A DNA stretch of 40,679 bases from Acinetobacter bereziniae (GCA_009912575.1 WNDP01000022.1:1-40679); one strand, 5' to 3'; positions 24,424 to 33,293 are shown, numbered from the stretch's first letter. Program-made: numbers and translations. The notes: generated from the sequence alone by a model not told the origin.

Positions 24424-25005
24424 ATGAGTAATATTTTGATTGTGAATGGCGCAAAACAGTTTGCACACTCGAATGGTGAGTTAAATGATACTTTAACCAC
24501 TGTGGCTGAAAATGTACTGTCTGATTTGGGACATCGCATCAAAGTTACCCGTACTGATACGACTTATGATGCACAGGAAGAAGTTGAAAAATATCTATGG
24601 GCAGATATTGTCATCTATCAAATGCCAGGATGGTGGATGGGTGCACCGTGGACAATGAAAAAATATATTGATGATGTATTCACCACTGGTCATGGAAGTT
24701 TATATGCCAATGATGGTCGTACACGTTCTGATGCTGCTAAAAAGTATGGTTCGGGTGGATTAATTCATGACAAAAAATATATGTTGTCGTTAACTTGGAA
24801 TGCACCTTTACAGGCCTTTGAAGATCCAGAACAGTTCTTTCATGGCGTGGGTGTAGATGGTGTTTATCTACCATTCCATAAAGCAAATCAATTTTTAGGT
24901 ATGCAAAGTTTGGATACGTTTATTGTGAATGATGTGATTAAAGCACCTCAAGTAGAGCAATATGAACAGCAATACCGTGATCATTTACATCAAATCTTTG
25001 CGTGA
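24424..25005 (+). CDS. mdaB: NADPH:quinone reductase MdaB
   Basis: The 193-residue product is a flavodoxin-fold, FAD-dependent NADPH:quinone oxidoreductase that reduces quinones by two electrons. MSNILIVNGAKQFAHSNGEL, LWADIVIYQMPGWWMGAPWT, KKYIDDVFTTGHG, KYMLSLTWNAP and FHGVGVDGVYLPFHKANQFL match E. coli MdaB almost block for block, with the same length. AGGTGA 4 nt before the ATG at 24424 fixes the start; an ATG 30 bp upstream is unlikely. ygiN follows after 45 bp, as in E. coli, so the pair is an operon for quinone redox cycling and protection from quinone stress. Confidence 0.96.
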   Translation: MSNILIVNGAKQFAHSNGELNDTLTTVAENVLSDLGHRIKVTRTDTTYDAQEEVEKYLWADIVIYQMPGWWMGAPWTMKKYIDDVFTTGHGSLYANDGRTRSDAAKKYGSGGLIHDKKYMLSLTWNAPLQAFEDPEQFFHGVGVDGVYLPFHKANQFLGMQSLDTFIVNDVIKAPQVEQYEQQYRDHLHQIFA

Positions 25006-25050
25006 ATTTTGACAATTAAATAGCTCATTTAAAATACTGAGGACGATAAA

Positions 25051-25365
25051 ATGCTGACAATTATTGCTGAAATTTATGCACAACCCAATGGTCGCCATAA
25101 AGAACAGATTATTCAAGCCTTTAAGAAAATTACACCAACCGTACTGCAAGAGCAGGGATGTCATGGTTATCAGCTGTTGATTGATGCCAATGTCGATGTG
25201 AATTATCAAACACAGGATACTGATTTAATCGTGATGCTTGAAAAATGGGAAAGTATTGAGCATCTCAATACTCACTTACAAACAGAACATATGCAAGCAT
25301 ATCAGCTTGAAGTCAAAGATCATGTTGCTGAAATTAAAATCCGTATTTTAGAACATGGATTTTAA
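25051..25365 (+). CDS. ygiN: Quinol monooxygenase YgiN
   Basis: The 104-residue product is an antibiotic-biosynthesis-monooxygenase-fold protein equal in length to E. coli YgiN. MLTIIAEIYAQPNGRHKEQI, TPTVLQEQGCHGYQLL, MLEKWESIEHLNTHLQTEHM and EIKIRILEHG align along the whole chain. The E. coli protein oxidises menadiol and works with MdaB in a quinone cycle. GAGGA 7 nt before the ATG supports the start. It lies directly after mdaB. Confidence 0.95.
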   Translation: MLTIIAEIYAQPNGRHKEQIIQAFKKITPTVLQEQGCHGYQLLIDANVDVNYQTQDTDLIVMLEKWESIEHLNTHLQTEHMQAYQLEVKDHVAEIKIRILEHGF

Positions 25366-25386
25366 AACGGTATTAGCATTGAACTG

Positions 25387-25414
25387 TAGCTTCTCTTTTG
25401 TTTAAGAGAAGCTA
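25387..25414. terminator. Hairpin between convergent ygiN and secreted-protein genes
   Basis: TAGCTTCTCTT (25387-25397) pairs perfectly with AAGAGAAGCTA (25404-25414) around a TTGTTT loop. No strong T-run follows on either strand, but the position between convergent genes suggests a shared terminator. Its right arm overlaps the stop of the minus-strand gene. Confidence 0.6.
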
Positions 25415-26122
25415 GTAGTGAATATAAAGCGCAAAGTTGATTTGTTCTAGTTTGAGTAATGGTGCTTTTTTTAACTTTGACCGTGATATCTGTGGAGAAT
25501 GTTTAAGGTCAAGCTCTGGGGTGCTTAAGCTTTGTTTTAATTTTCCTGTTAGAAAATCAGAACTTTCACTACGACTATTGCCTGACGGTATATCAAAATA
25601 ATATAAGTCGTAACCAATCAACTTAAATGCTTGGTTCTGAAAGCGGAAGGTATAAACATTATTAAAAACTTCCCAAGATTGACAACGAAACGAAAAATTT
25701 AAAGTAACTTTAAGTTGCTGATTTTGAATGTTTAAAACATTTCCTACAATCAGCGGGTCAATCAGGCATTTTTTTTCACTGTTGCTTTCACTTGGTAAGG
25801 ACGTATTACTGGCAATTTGATGATACGTGTGTGCATCTTTAAGTAAAATCAATAATTTTCGTTCATTTAGATTCAGTCTTTGACTTTCTGGCTTTTTATC
25901 ATATGAGTCACGATTAACAATATTTTTGGGGTTAGTATTTTCAATAATCAATGCAAGATCGGGTTGTTGGTCCCCATTTAATTCTCCTTCTACTTTGTTA
26001 AGCACTTTCCAGTTTTTAGGGATAAATGATTGATAGTCACCTTTGGCGCTAGTATCTGCCCAATTTAAACTTGGACATGTAGATAGGATGAGAAATAAAG
26101 TTAATATTTTGTAATTATTCAT
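25412..26122 (-). CDS. Secreted protein, tandem family member 3
   Basis: I do not recognise a named family. From the ATG at 26122 (AGG 7 nt upstream) it has 236 residues with a clean signal peptide (MNNYKILTLFLILSTCPSLNWA). An ATG 72 bp upstream would place a polar stretch before the signal and is unlikely. Mature-part blocks shared with its two neighbours are FIPKNWKVL, the loop ELNGDQQPDLALII, LNERKLLILLK, LPSESN...CLIDPL, FKLIGYD and INFLTGK-like FLTGKLK. The loop resembles FG-GAP/EF-hand-like calcium loops, but its first Asp is Glu here. Two conserved cysteines (about 105 and 143) probably form a disulfide. It is the most diverged and is separated from the next copy by 226 bp. Confidence 0.75.
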   Translation of the reverse strand: MNNYKILTLFLILSTCPSLNWADTSAKGDYQSFIPKNWKVLNKVEGELNGDQQPDLALIIENTNPKNIVNRDSYDKKPESQRLNLNERKLLILLKDAHTYHQIASNTSLPSESNSEKKCLIDPLIVGNVLNIQNQQLKVTLNFSFRCQSWEVFNNVYTFRFQNQAFKLIGYDLYYFDIPSGNSRSESSDFLTGKLKQSLSTPELDLKHSPQISRSKLKKAPLLKLEQINFALYIHY

Positions 26123-26348
26123 TATTTTACCTATTGGTTTTAACGCTACAATTATGCTTAAATTTTGACTATCCAAAGAATTTTTCAAAGGCATACATAG
26201 CCAATGTGGTTAGATTAGCTATGTTGGTAAAAGAATAACTAAATGATTTCATACTGATTCCTTTGATTTTATCAAAATCATAAAAATCAAAACGAATGAA
26301 GTCAAATGACTTATTTGTTAGGCTAAATTGGTAAAAGTGAAAAGTGTC

Positions 26349-27047
26349 CTATTCATACTCGCCGTAGTCTTTAAAATTTATTTGCTCAAGTGTAAGTGCA
26401 TATTTTTGTTTTAACTTTGACCACGATACTTGAGCAGTTTGTTCTTGATCTTCAAAGCCATTGCCACCCGTAGTTTTTTTGATTTTTCCTGTTAAAAAGT
26501 TAATACTTGTTGCATTGGTTTCACCAGAAGCACGATGGAAGTCGTTAACATCATATCCAATCAGCTTAAAAGATTGGTTTTGGTAGCGGAAAGTAAAAAG
26601 ATGATTACTCACATACCATGAACCACAACTGAGCCAATAATGTAAATTAATTTGCACTAATCCATTTTTGATCGTGAGTGGGTTACCTTCGCCTAAAGGG
26701 TCAGTAAGACAAGGCGATTCTTGATCTCCTTCGCTGGGTAAAGTGGAATTACTTGCTGCAAGGCGATAGCCTTGAGGGGATTTAAGTAAAATTAATAGCT
26801 TTCGTTGGTTTAAGTTCAGTTGAGGGTTACCTAAACGATCATTGGTCACAATGTTTTTGGGATTAGTATCTTCAATAATCAAAGCAAGATCAGTTTGCCG
26901 ATCACCATTTAAGTCACCTTGTGCTTGGCTCAATACTTTCCAGTTTTTAGGAATAAATGATTGATAGGGTGTGTTGTTGTCTGCACAAGCTAAAGTTGAA
27001 CAGGCCGTCAATGCACAAAATAAAACTAAATCAATTTTGTTTTTCAT
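26349..27047 (-). CDS. Secreted protein, tandem family member 2
   Basis: The product is a 232-residue paralog of the genes on either side, of unknown function. It has a signal peptide with a Cys-containing hydrophobic core (LVLFCALTACSTLACA), so lipoprotein processing at TAC is possible. It then has FIPKNWKVL, DLNGDRQTDLALII (a complete DxNxDxxxD loop), LNQRKLLILLK, LPSEGD...CLTDPL, a second conserved Cys in WLSCGSWY, FKLIGYD and INFLTGKIKK. Its ATG overlaps the stop of member 1 by one base, so the two are coupled. GGAAG before the ATG supports the start. The fold is probably a beta-rich single domain. Confidence 0.78.
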   Translation of the reverse strand: MKNKIDLVLFCALTACSTLACADNNTPYQSFIPKNWKVLSQAQGDLNGDRQTDLALIIEDTNPKNIVTNDRLGNPQLNLNQRKLLILLKSPQGYRLAASNSTLPSEGDQESPCLTDPLGEGNPLTIKNGLVQINLHYWLSCGSWYVSNHLFTFRYQNQSFKLIGYDVNDFHRASGETNATSINFLTGKIKKTTGGNGFEDQEQTAQVSWSKLKQKYALTLEQINFKDYGEYE

Positions 27048-27730
27048 TATTTTCTTCCAATATATTGAATACTAAAGCTATCGTTGAATTCATCACTGTT
27101 CCATGGAATATTTGCTAAAGTATATTTTTGAGTTGATTTAACTGTCTTCCAAACGATTTTTGGGGGTGCTTCAACTTCAGCAAAGATATTTGCCGTTGTT
27201 GTGAGTTTTGCTTTTTTTGTTAAAAAGTTAATGCTGAGTTCATCTTGTTTACCACTGATTTTATCCAAATAAAAAGTGTCATATCCAATTAAATCAAATT
27301 GATTGTTTTTTAATTTAAAACTATAGGTATGCATTAATCCATAGGTATTGCTACATGAGGAGATGGTATCAAAGAGTATTTCTAGGCGTTGGTTTTTTAT
27401 TGTTAAAGATGAATCATTGAACGCATCTTCAAGACACGGTTCATCTGAACGGTAGGTCCAGTTTGGGATTGACCGACTGAGTTTGAGTTGTAATTGTTGA
27501 TCTGTTTGAAAAAGTATCAAAAGTTTACGTTCTAATTGATGTTTATTTTTTGGTTGAATGAGGATTGCAATATCTTGTTTTCCATCTTGATTCAAATCAC
27601 CATTGGCTTGGCTTAAAATTTCCCAATGCTTGGGTATAAATTTTTCTAAGGATTGAGTGGGTTGCTGTGCAAAACTTAGGCTTGATGTGCAAGCGATTAG
27701 AAAAACAGTTGTATTTATTATTTTAAACAT
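27047..27730 (-). CDS. Secreted protein, tandem family member 1
   Basis: This is the first gene of the three-paralog set: 227 residues with a signal peptide (MFKIINTTVFLIACTSSLSFA). The mature part has FIPKHWEIL, the loop DLNQDGKQDIAILI with a full DxNxDxxxD pattern, ERKLLILFQ, CLEDAF, a second Cys in SSCSNTYG, FDLIGYDTFYL and INFLTKKAK. I do not recognise the family. The Asp-rich loop is like calcium sites in FG-GAP/VCBS repeats, but only one copy is present per protein. GAG lies 8 nt before the ATG. The gene starts 120 bp after thiG, with a hairpin between. Confidence 0.78.
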   Translation of the reverse strand: MFKIINTTVFLIACTSSLSFAQQPTQSLEKFIPKHWEILSQANGDLNQDGKQDIAILIQPKNKHQLERKLLILFQTDQQLQLKLSRSIPNWTYRSDEPCLEDAFNDSSLTIKNQRLEILFDTISSCSNTYGLMHTYSFKLKNNQFDLIGYDTFYLDKISGKQDELSINFLTKKAKLTTTANIFAEVEAPPKIVWKTVKSTQKYTLANIPWNSDEFNDSFSIQYIGRK

Positions 27731-27774
27731 TATTTTCTCAATTTATTCATTCACTATTTATTAAGAGATTTTAA

Positions 27775-27805
27775 GCCTAAAAGAATAATGGGAATTCTTT
27801 TAGGC
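27775..27805 (-). terminator. 12-bp hairpin after thiG
   Basis: GCCTAAAAGAAT (27775-27786) and ATTCTTTTAGGC (27794-27805) form a perfect stem with a 7-nt loop. Sequence after it on the minus strand is only weakly T-rich. It most likely ends the thiamine unit before the secreted-protein genes. Confidence 0.6.
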
Positions 27806-27850
27806 AGTTTACGTCTTTCAATGCGTCATCAAGAAGCGATTTGCTTGAAG

Positions 27851-28651
27851 TTATTTAAAGAAATAACCTGTTTCAGGTGAACTTGCATTTGCCATTCGCT
27901 TACGTGGCATGCGACCTGCCAAATAAGCTTCACGACCAGCTTCAACGGCTTTTTTCATTGCAGAAGCCATTAAAATAGGATTTTGTGCAGCTGCTATCGC
28001 CGTATTCATCAATACGCCATCACAACCCAATTCCATTGCAATCGCAGCATCACTTGCTGTACCGACACCAGCATCGACCAACACTGGAACCTTCGCATTT
28101 TCTTTAATGATCGAAATGGTATGCGGGTTTAATATTCCTAGTCCAGAACCAATGAGACTGCCTAAAGGCATAATTGCAACACAGCCCATACTTTCAAGCT
28201 CTTGTGCAACAATTGGGTCATCTGATGTATATACCATCACTTCAAACCCATCATCAATGAGCGTACGTGCTGCTTCAAGCGTTGCAGTCACATTCGGGTA
28301 CAAGGTTTTCTCATCGCCAAGAACTTCAAGTTTAACCAAGTTGTGGCCATCTAAAAGTTCGCGTGCCAACATACAGGTACGTACCGCACTATTGGCATCA
28401 AAACATCCTGCGGTATTTGGAAGGATAGTATATTTCTCAGGTGGGATGACCGACAATAAATTTGGTTGATCTGGATTCTGTCCAATATTTACACGTCGAA
28501 TAGCAACGGTCACAATTTCAGCACCACTCGCTTGGATGGCTAAATCTGTTTCTTGCATGTCCTTGTATTTGCCTGTACCAACAAGAAGGCGAGATTGGAA
28601 GGTGCGTGAACCAATAATAAGTGGAGAATTTTCAGTAGGTAAATCTAGCAT
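27851..28651 (-). CDS. thiG: Thiazole synthase ThiG
   Basis: The 266-residue TIM-barrel enzyme forms the thiazole phosphate part of thiamine from deoxyxylulose phosphate, dehydroglycine and sulfur carried on ThiS. Conserved blocks are [35 protein letters not shown] with the likely Schiff-base Lys107, [27 protein letters not shown] and GVLMNTAIA. The end [12 protein letters not shown](ETG) is typical. GGAG 7 nt before the ATG supports the start. It follows thiS by 14 bp, so the two are co-transcribed. Confidence 0.97.
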   Translation of the reverse strand: MLDLPTENSPLIIGSRTFQSRLLVGTGKYKDMQETDLAIQASGAEIVTVAIRRVNIGQNPDQPNLLSVIPPEKYTILPNTAGCFDANSAVRTCMLARELLDGHNLVKLEVLGDEKTLYPNVTATLEAARTLIDDGFEVMVYTSDDPIVAQELESMGCVAIMPLGSLIGSGLGILNPHTISIIKENAKVPVLVDAGVGTASDAAIAMELGCDGVLMNTAIAAAQNPILMASAMKKAVEAGREAYLAGRMPRKRMANASSPETGYFFK

Positions 28652-28665
28652 GGGAGAGCTCCAAA

Positions 28666-28863
28666 TTAGCCGCCACCAACCGCATGAATGATTTCAATAC
28701 GGTCTTGTTCAGCAATAGGGGTAAGTTCAAGTTTGCTTTTAGAAATAATCATTTCATTCATTTCAACCGCAAAGCGTTTACCTTCCAGTGAAAGTTCTTG
28801 AACCAGTTGTAAAAGATTTTGGCAAGAGGTTTCTTGGGGCTCACCATTTAAGAAAATTTGCAT
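28666..28863 (-). CDS. thiS: Sulfur carrier protein ThiS
   Basis: The 65-residue ubiquitin-like carrier ends in Gly-Gly (HAVGGG). Its C-terminal glycine is adenylated and thiocarboxylated to deliver sulfur to ThiG. I start at the ATG at 28863 (MQIFLNGEP), preceded by GGA at 6 nt; upstream ATGs would add residues that ThiS proteins lack. The match to the usual ThiS length (65-67) supports this. The gene is directly upstream of thiG. Confidence 0.93.
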   Translation of the reverse strand: MQIFLNGEPQETSCQNLLQLVQELSLEGKRFAVEMNEMIISKSKLELTPIAEQDRIEIIHAVGGG

Positions 28864-28913
28864 AGACATTCCATTCGATTGCGCAAATTGTGATTTCAAA
28901 AGTCAAAACAGAT

Positions 28914-29279
28914 TCATTTCGCGTATTTTAAGGCATTCCATGCGAGAACTAGCCATCCTGCAATCATCAATGCACCGCCAATCGGCGTGATTGCACCCAA
29001 GCCACGTGGTAAGCCCAGTGCCATCACATATAATGAACCACAGAAGAAAACAATACCGATCTGAATCAGCAGAAAACTGGCTTTGATTGGAAGTTGAGGA
29101 ATGACTTTACTCAGAATAGCCAATGCCAATAGACCCAAGGCATGATAGAAAAAATAATCGGTTGCTGTATGCCACCATGCTAACTGTGCTTCTGTTGCAC
29201 GAGTTTTTAGACCATGGGCACCAAATGCACCTAAGATTACTGCAAGTGCTAAGTTCAGTGCTGAAATTGCAATCCACAT
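28914..29279 (-). CDS. DUF423 family small membrane protein (YgdD-like)
   Basis: The 121-residue product has four hydrophobic segments. The family pattern reads LGAFGAHGLK near residue 20, WHTATDYFFYHALGLLALA, FFCGSLY near 83, and ITPIGGALMIAGWLVLA. It is an inner membrane protein of unassigned role. It lies 50 bp upstream of thiS and may be in the same unit. The ribosome binding site is weak. Confidence 0.9.
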   Translation of the reverse strand: MWIAISALNLALAVILGAFGAHGLKTRATEAQLAWWHTATDYFFYHALGLLALAILSKVIPQLPIKASFLLIQIGIVFFCGSLYVMALGLPRGLGAITPIGGALMIAGWLVLAWNALKYAK

Positions 29280-29385
29280 AAGCCATTCATCTGCATCAAT
29301 TTGCGCATAACCATAACATAATTTTTAAGTAGGGTTAAAGGCAAAATCTATGAAGATGTAGCTTTCAACAAAACTTTAAGCAAAA

Positions 29386-29411
29386 AATAAAAGGGCAGAT
29401 CGCCCTTTTAT
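29386..29411 (-). terminator. Intrinsic terminator of rpoH
   Basis: ATAAAAGGGC (29387-29396) pairs with GCCCTTTTAT (29402-29411) around a 5-nt loop. On the minus strand it runs into TTTTATTTTTT. It lies 27 bp after the rpoH stop. Confidence 0.88.
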
Positions 29412-29437
29412 TGAAACATGTATTTTATGGATAGCAA

Positions 29438-30304
29438 TTAGTTCGATGACATTGCAATCTTAATTTTATCCATTGCATTTTTTTCTAACTGACGAATACG
29501 TTCTGCAGATACATTATATTCAGCTGCCAACTCATGCAAAGTTGATTTATCATCATCTAGCCAGCGACGTTGCAAGATATTTCTTGAGCGATCATCTAAC
29601 TGTTCCATTGCATCATGTAAAGCCGAAGTACTTTGTTCTTCGTAGTCTTCTTCTTCCACCAAGCGTGCAGGGTCATAACGGTTATCTTCAAGATACAATG
29701 CAGGAGCAACATAGGTTGAACCTTCATCATCATCACCTTGTGCTTCGAAAGCAGCATCATAAGCGGTCAAACGACCTTCCATTTCCAAGACTTGTTCAGG
29801 TGTAACGTTTAAGTCATTGGCAATTGATTGTGCTTCTTCAAGGGTCAGTTTTTTGCTTGATTTTTTCAGACTTCGTAAATTAAAAAATAATTTACGTTGA
29901 GCCTTTGTGGTCGCAATTTTGACAATTCGCCAATTACGAATCACATATTCATGAATCTCAGCCTTAATCCAGTGCACAGCAAAAGACACTAAACGCACCC
30001 CCATATTAGGGTCAAAACGTTTAACGGCTTTCATTAACCCAAGATTACCTTCTTGAATTAAATCACCTTGTGGTAAGCCATAACCTGCATAACTACGGGC
30101 AATATGAACCACAAAACGTAAGTGAGACATCACCAACATTTTTGCAGCATCTAAATCTTGATCATAGAAATAACGATCAGCCAACTCTTTTTCTTGCTCA
30201 GCTGTCAAAATTGGAATCTGATTTACGGTGCTGATATAAGCACCTAAGTTAACACCTGGTGCAGATAAGGACAGGGGCATCAACTGATTGCTGCTGTCAC
30301 TCAT
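29438..30304 (-). CDS. rpoH: Heat-shock sigma factor RpoH (sigma-32)
   Basis: The 288-residue sigma-70-family protein directs RNA polymerase to heat-shock promoters. Region 2 has [20 protein letters not shown] and [14 protein letters not shown]...[21 protein letters not shown]. The RpoH box QRKLFFNLR at 136-144 distinguishes it from other sigmas. Region 4 helix-turn-helix is at the C-terminus ([20 protein letters not shown]). The length is close to the E. coli protein (284). AAGGAG 5 nt before the ATG fixes the start. In other bacteria control is mainly through mRNA folding and proteolysis; I cannot show a thermosensor here by eye. Confidence 0.97.
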   Translation of the reverse strand: MSDSSNQLMPLSLSAPGVNLGAYISTVNQIPILTAEQEKELADRYFYDQDLDAAKMLVMSHLRFVVHIARSYAGYGLPQGDLIQEGNLGLMKAVKRFDPNMGVRLVSFAVHWIKAEIHEYVIRNWRIVKIATTKAQRKLFFNLRSLKKSSKKLTLEEAQSIANDLNVTPEQVLEMEGRLTAYDAAFEAQGDDDEGSTYVAPALYLEDNRYDPARLVEEEDYEEQSTSALHDAMEQLDDRSRNILQRRWLDDDKSTLHELAAEYNVSAERIRQLEKNAMDKIKIAMSSN

Positions 30305-30442
30305 GAGTTCTCCTTATAGGAATTTCGTCGTATTACTAATGCATTCATCTTAATTCGAATATTGTACATAAGTAAGGAAATTTGGGTATCGAAATGTAAA
30401 AATATATGCAAATTTGCAAAAATAAATTTTAATTGAAAATAA

Positions 30443-30697
30443 TTAAGATTCAATTAAGTAATGAAACTCATGTTCGGTTACTTGAGTCAATTGGCAACTC
30501 AAGTTGTGCATCTCACAGTAACGACTAATATCGATGGCACTATGAGGGTCAGATGACTTTAGCAGAAATATTTGATGAGGCGTTGCCTTTTTTAATTCAC
30601 GTTTCAGCATTAATAAAGGCATCGGACAGGGCTTACCCATACTGTCGATTTCAATTGGATGGGTTTCAATAGGTGTTTGACCTAAAGTTTCATTCAT
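30443..30697 (-). CDS. tusA: TusA/SirA-family sulfur carrier protein
   Basis: The 84-residue product has the family signature GKPCPMPLL with the active cysteine at 24 in a CPxP motif. DPHSAIDISRYCEMHNL and an alpha-beta-alpha-beta layout follow. TusA relays sulfur for tRNA 2-thiouridine; related YedF and other SirA-like proteins have other sulfur-transfer roles, so the exact member is not certain. It is a single gene upstream of rpoH, 138 bp away. The ribosome binding site is weak. Confidence 0.8.
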   Translation of the reverse strand: MNETLGQTPIETHPIEIDSMGKPCPMPLLMLKRELKKATPHQIFLLKSSDPHSAIDISRYCEMHNLSCQLTQVTEHEFHYLIES

Positions 30698-31075
30698 TTT
30701 ATGGCAAAAGTATAACAGTGTTATGGAACTGTTATTTTAACAAGTTTCTTAGAACTACCGAACAGAATTTGCAATATTCTTGAATAGATGAAATATAATA
30801 TTCAGCATGTTTAAAAAATAAGCTTGATATCGAAAATAATTATCAAAAAAAATTCTATTAATTGTCATAAACCCATGTTAAGCTCGTTGCGTATTTAGGA
30901 TTTATCAGAAACAATTGTTGTTTTGAACCCTATTACAAATGGATGTAACCGGGATTTTGTTAATAGTTTTACAGAATGATTACAAGCTTTGAAATTACAA
31001 AATATTTTAAACTTTGTTTGCTCTGCTGTTTGCAACACCGGGTGGTCCCTTTTCTTAATAACTGAGGATTAACTT
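30698..31075. other. Long leader/intergenic region before the cold-shock gene
   Basis: About 380 bp lie between the divergent tusA-like and csp genes. It contains no open frame worth calling. Cold-shock genes of this type often have a long structured 5' untranslated region that controls translation with temperature; the stretch from about 30890 to the ATG could be that leader. Short GC-containing patches (ACCGGGATTTTG, CACCGGGTGGTCCC at about 31037-31050) are the likeliest folded parts. No promoter is assigned with confidence. Confidence 0.4.
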
Positions 31076-31288
31076 ATGACAGCTCGTGAACAAGGCGTAG
31101 TTAAATGGTTCAACGACACTAAAGGCTTCGGCTTTATCCAACGCGCAGGCGGTGATGACGTATTTGTTCATTTCCGTGCGATCCAAGGCGACGGTCACCG
31201 TTCGCTTCGTGATGGTCAACGCGTTGAATTCAGTGTTGTACAAGGTCAAAAAGGTTTTCAAGCTGAAGAAGTTCAGCCTTTAGACTAA
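31076..31288 (+). CDS. cspA: Cold-shock domain protein
   Basis: The 70-residue product is a single cold-shock OB domain that binds single-stranded RNA and DNA. RNP1 is KGFGFI at 16-21 and RNP2 VFVHF at 29-33, with [10 protein letters not shown] and QRVEFSV in the usual places. GAGGA 7 nt before the ATG supports the start. Codon use is strongly biased (CGT, GGT, AAC, TTC), as in highly expressed genes. The gene has a long leader and its own terminator. Which csp paralog this is cannot be told, so the symbol is approximate. Confidence 0.93.
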   Translation: MTAREQGVVKWFNDTKGFGFIQRAGGDDVFVHFRAIQGDGHRSLRDGQRVEFSVVQGQKGFQAEEVQPLD

Positions 31289-31289
31289 T

Positions 31290-31311
31290 CTTAAATTTTT
31301 AAAAATTTAAG
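31290..31311. repeat. Perfect 22-bp AT palindrome after csp
   Basis: CTTAAATTTTT and AAAAATTTAAG abut to form a perfect palindrome one base after the csp stop and 3 bp before the terminator stem. It may protect the short mRNA 3' end or may be chance in AT-rich DNA. Confidence 0.5.
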
Positions 31312-31314
31312 TAG

Positions 31315-31347
31315 CGCTCCAATTTTTTATAAATTGGGGCGTTTTTT
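31315..31347 (+). terminator. Intrinsic terminator of csp
   Basis: CGCTCCAATTT (31315-31325) and AAATTGGGGCG (31331-31341) form an 11-bp stem with one G-U pair and a TTTAT loop, followed by six T. Confidence 0.93.
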
Positions 31348-31395
31348 GTTTATAATAGGCACAATTTAAAGTGTCTACAGTTAGAGCTCGTATAT

Positions 31396-32547
31396 ATGTC
31401 ATCAGGTTTCGAAACCCTTAATTTACATCCGCAACTTAAGCAAGCGATTGATGCTTTAGGGTTTAAAGAAATGACCCCCATCCAGCAAAAGGTATTGAAA
31501 TATACTTTGGCAGGTCATGATGCAATTGGGCGGGCTCAAACAGGCACTGGAAAAACAGCAGCATTTTTGGTCAGTATTATCAATGATTTGCTCAATAACC
31601 CTATTCAAACACAGCGTTTTCGTGGTGAACCACGTGCCTTGATTCTTGCTCCTACACGAGAACTTGCTATTCAAATCGAAAATGATGCCAAAGATTTGGT
31701 GAAATATAGCGGTTTAAATGTAGTCACTTTGGTGGGTGGTGTAGATTTTGACAAGCAGAGAAAACAGCTTGATCAAGGTTTTGTCGACATCTTGGTAGCA
31801 ACACCTGGTCGTTTAATTGATTTCACTGAACAGAAAGAAGTTTGGCTAGATCAAATCGAGTTTTTGGTGATTGATGAAGCAGACCGTTTATTGGATATGG
31901 GCTTTATTCCATCAGTTAAACGTATAGTGCGTTTTTCTCCTCGTAAAGAACAGCGTCAAACTCTCATGTTTTCAGCTACTTTTAGTTATGATGTGCTTAA
32001 TCTCGCACAACAATGGCTTTTTGAACCTGTCACAGTTGAAATTGAACCAGAGAAGAAAACCAATGCTGATGTTGAGCAACGGGTTTATATGGTAGAGAAG
32101 AAAGATAAGTATAAGTTATTGCGTGAAATTTTGACGGATGAACCAATAGAAAAAGTGATGATTTTTGCTAATCGTCGTGATCAAGTCCGTAAACTATATG
32201 ATCATTTAAAAGCAGATGGTTATAAAGTCGTCATGCTTTCTGGCGAGATTGCACAAGATAAGCGTTTGAAAATGTTAGACCAGTTTAAAAATGGTAATCA
32301 TAACATTATGATCGCAACCGATGTGGCTGGTCGTGGTATTCATGTAGATGGTGTATCACACGTGATCAACTTCACTTTACCTGAACAGTCTGATGATTAT
32401 GTACATCGTATTGGTCGTACTGGGCGAGCAGGTACTCAAGGTGTAAGTATCAGTTTCTTATCAGAAGATGATGCCTTTAATTTACCGACAATTGAAAAGG
32501 CCATTGGGCAGAAATTACCTTTGACCGGTTTAGAAGGCTATTGCTAG
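31396..32547 (+). CDS. rhlB: DEAD-box RNA helicase RhlB
   Basis: The 383-residue ATP-dependent RNA helicase unwinds structured RNA, in E. coli as part of the degradosome. It has the Q motif TPIQ at 27-30, Walker A AQTGTGKT at 47-54, PTREL near 86, TPGRL near 136, DEAD at 160-163 and SAT at 193-195. Motif V is [20 protein letters not shown] and motif VI is [30 protein letters not shown] is typical of the Pseudomonas/Acinetobacter RhlB branch. The protein ends soon after the helicase core, so it lacks a long C-terminal tail. A TATAAT box at 31351-31356 after the csp terminator could drive it. Confidence 0.92.
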   Translation: MSSGFETLNLHPQLKQAIDALGFKEMTPIQQKVLKYTLAGHDAIGRAQTGTGKTAAFLVSIINDLLNNPIQTQRFRGEPRALILAPTRELAIQIENDAKDLVKYSGLNVVTLVGGVDFDKQRKQLDQGFVDILVATPGRLIDFTEQKEVWLDQIEFLVIDEADRLLDMGFIPSVKRIVRFSPRKEQRQTLMFSATFSYDVLNLAQQWLFEPVTVEIEPEKKTNADVEQRVYMVEKKDKYKLLREILTDEPIEKVMIFANRRDQVRKLYDHLKADGYKVVMLSGEIAQDKRLKMLDQFKNGNHNIMIATDVAGRGIHVDGVSHVINFTLPEQSDDYVHRIGRTGRAGTQGVSISFLSEDDAFNLPTIEKAIGQKLPLTGLEGYC

Positions 32548-32583
32548 GGTTTAAAATAGTCTTGACCTAGATCAATCAAAAAG

Positions 32584-32609
32584 TCCCACTTTAGCAGTGG
32601 GATTTTTTT
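32584..32609 (+). terminator. Intrinsic terminator of rhlB
   Basis: TCCCACT (32584-32590), TTAGC loop and AGTGGGA (32596-32602) are followed by seven T. It lies 37 bp after the stop, and the convergent lipoprotein gene ends 18 bp beyond it. Confidence 0.95.
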
Positions 32610-32626
32610 ATGAACAATAAATAAGC

Positions 32627-33007
32627 TTAGCTGGCTTTACAGCTAAAAGTTAAAGTCGTTTGATAGTCAGTATCTTTCTCAATACCATAGTTTTTGCCCA
32701 TCACTGAACCGATTACACCAGCCGCAGCAGTGATCATTTTGCCAGTTTGTTCGTCAACTACACCTTTTAAAGTACCGTGATATTCAGTTTTTTCATCGAT
32801 TAAGACTGGTGCAGCCTTTTTGCCACAAGTTTTGTTGGCAGCGACGATGGCATTGTTTTTTGCTGTAATTTGGTCTTTACCTAAGCCTGTGACTTCATAT
32901 TGGTTGTCGGCTTTTTGGATTGCCAATGTTTGAGTTGGATTTGATGCACACGCAGTTAAAAACAATGCAGAACTTGCAAGGAGCGAAAGAGCTGTAAATT
33001 TATTCAT
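32627..33007 (-). CDS. Small lipoprotein of unknown function
   Basis: The 126-residue product has a lipoprotein signal with lipobox LTAC (Cys at about residue 20). A small mixed domain follows: YEVTGLGKDQITAKNNAIVAA is followed by CGKK, a short hydrophobic glycine-containing stretch (AAAGVIGSVMG) and a final FSCKAS. The two later cysteines may pair. The residue after the lipid Cys is Ala, which favours outer-membrane sorting. GGAG 5 nt before the ATG supports the start. I do not recognise a named family; the Acinetobacter envelope contains many such proteins. Confidence 0.82.
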   Translation of the reverse strand: MNKFTALSLLASSALFLTACASNPTQTLAIQKADNQYEVTGLGKDQITAKNNAIVAANKTCGKKAAPVLIDEKTEYHGTLKGVVDEQTGKMITAAAGVIGSVMGKNYGIEKDTDYQTTLTFSCKAS

Positions 33008-33293
33008 ATTGACTCCAAATTATCAGTGATAAAAATAAAAACGAATTTTAAATTAGGGATGATTTGATCATAGAATATGAGCTAAATATTGAAAAACATG
33101 TATAAATTTTGCAGTTTTTATAAGGCTTATTGATAAGTTGGGGCATTTGTTCAACATTACGCAGTTTAAATGCTAAAAAGATATTCAAAAAATGAGTGGG
33201 AGACCAACAGTAAATTTCAGCCGAGATAGCTTAATGATTTTAGATTATGCTAATCTTGCCAACAGTCCATATGAATAGATAATAGATAGGTCA

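Noticed and set aside
26195-26348. Small GATTTT-ATC-AAAATC hairpin between secreted-protein members 2 and 3
   Set aside because: It is purely AT-rich apart from one pair and short, and could easily be chance; I did not call it a terminator.
29280-29437. Possible thiamine (TPP) riboswitch upstream of the DUF423-thiS-thiG genes
   Set aside because: The CTGAGA-type core and paired arms expected of a TPP riboswitch are not seen in this gap.
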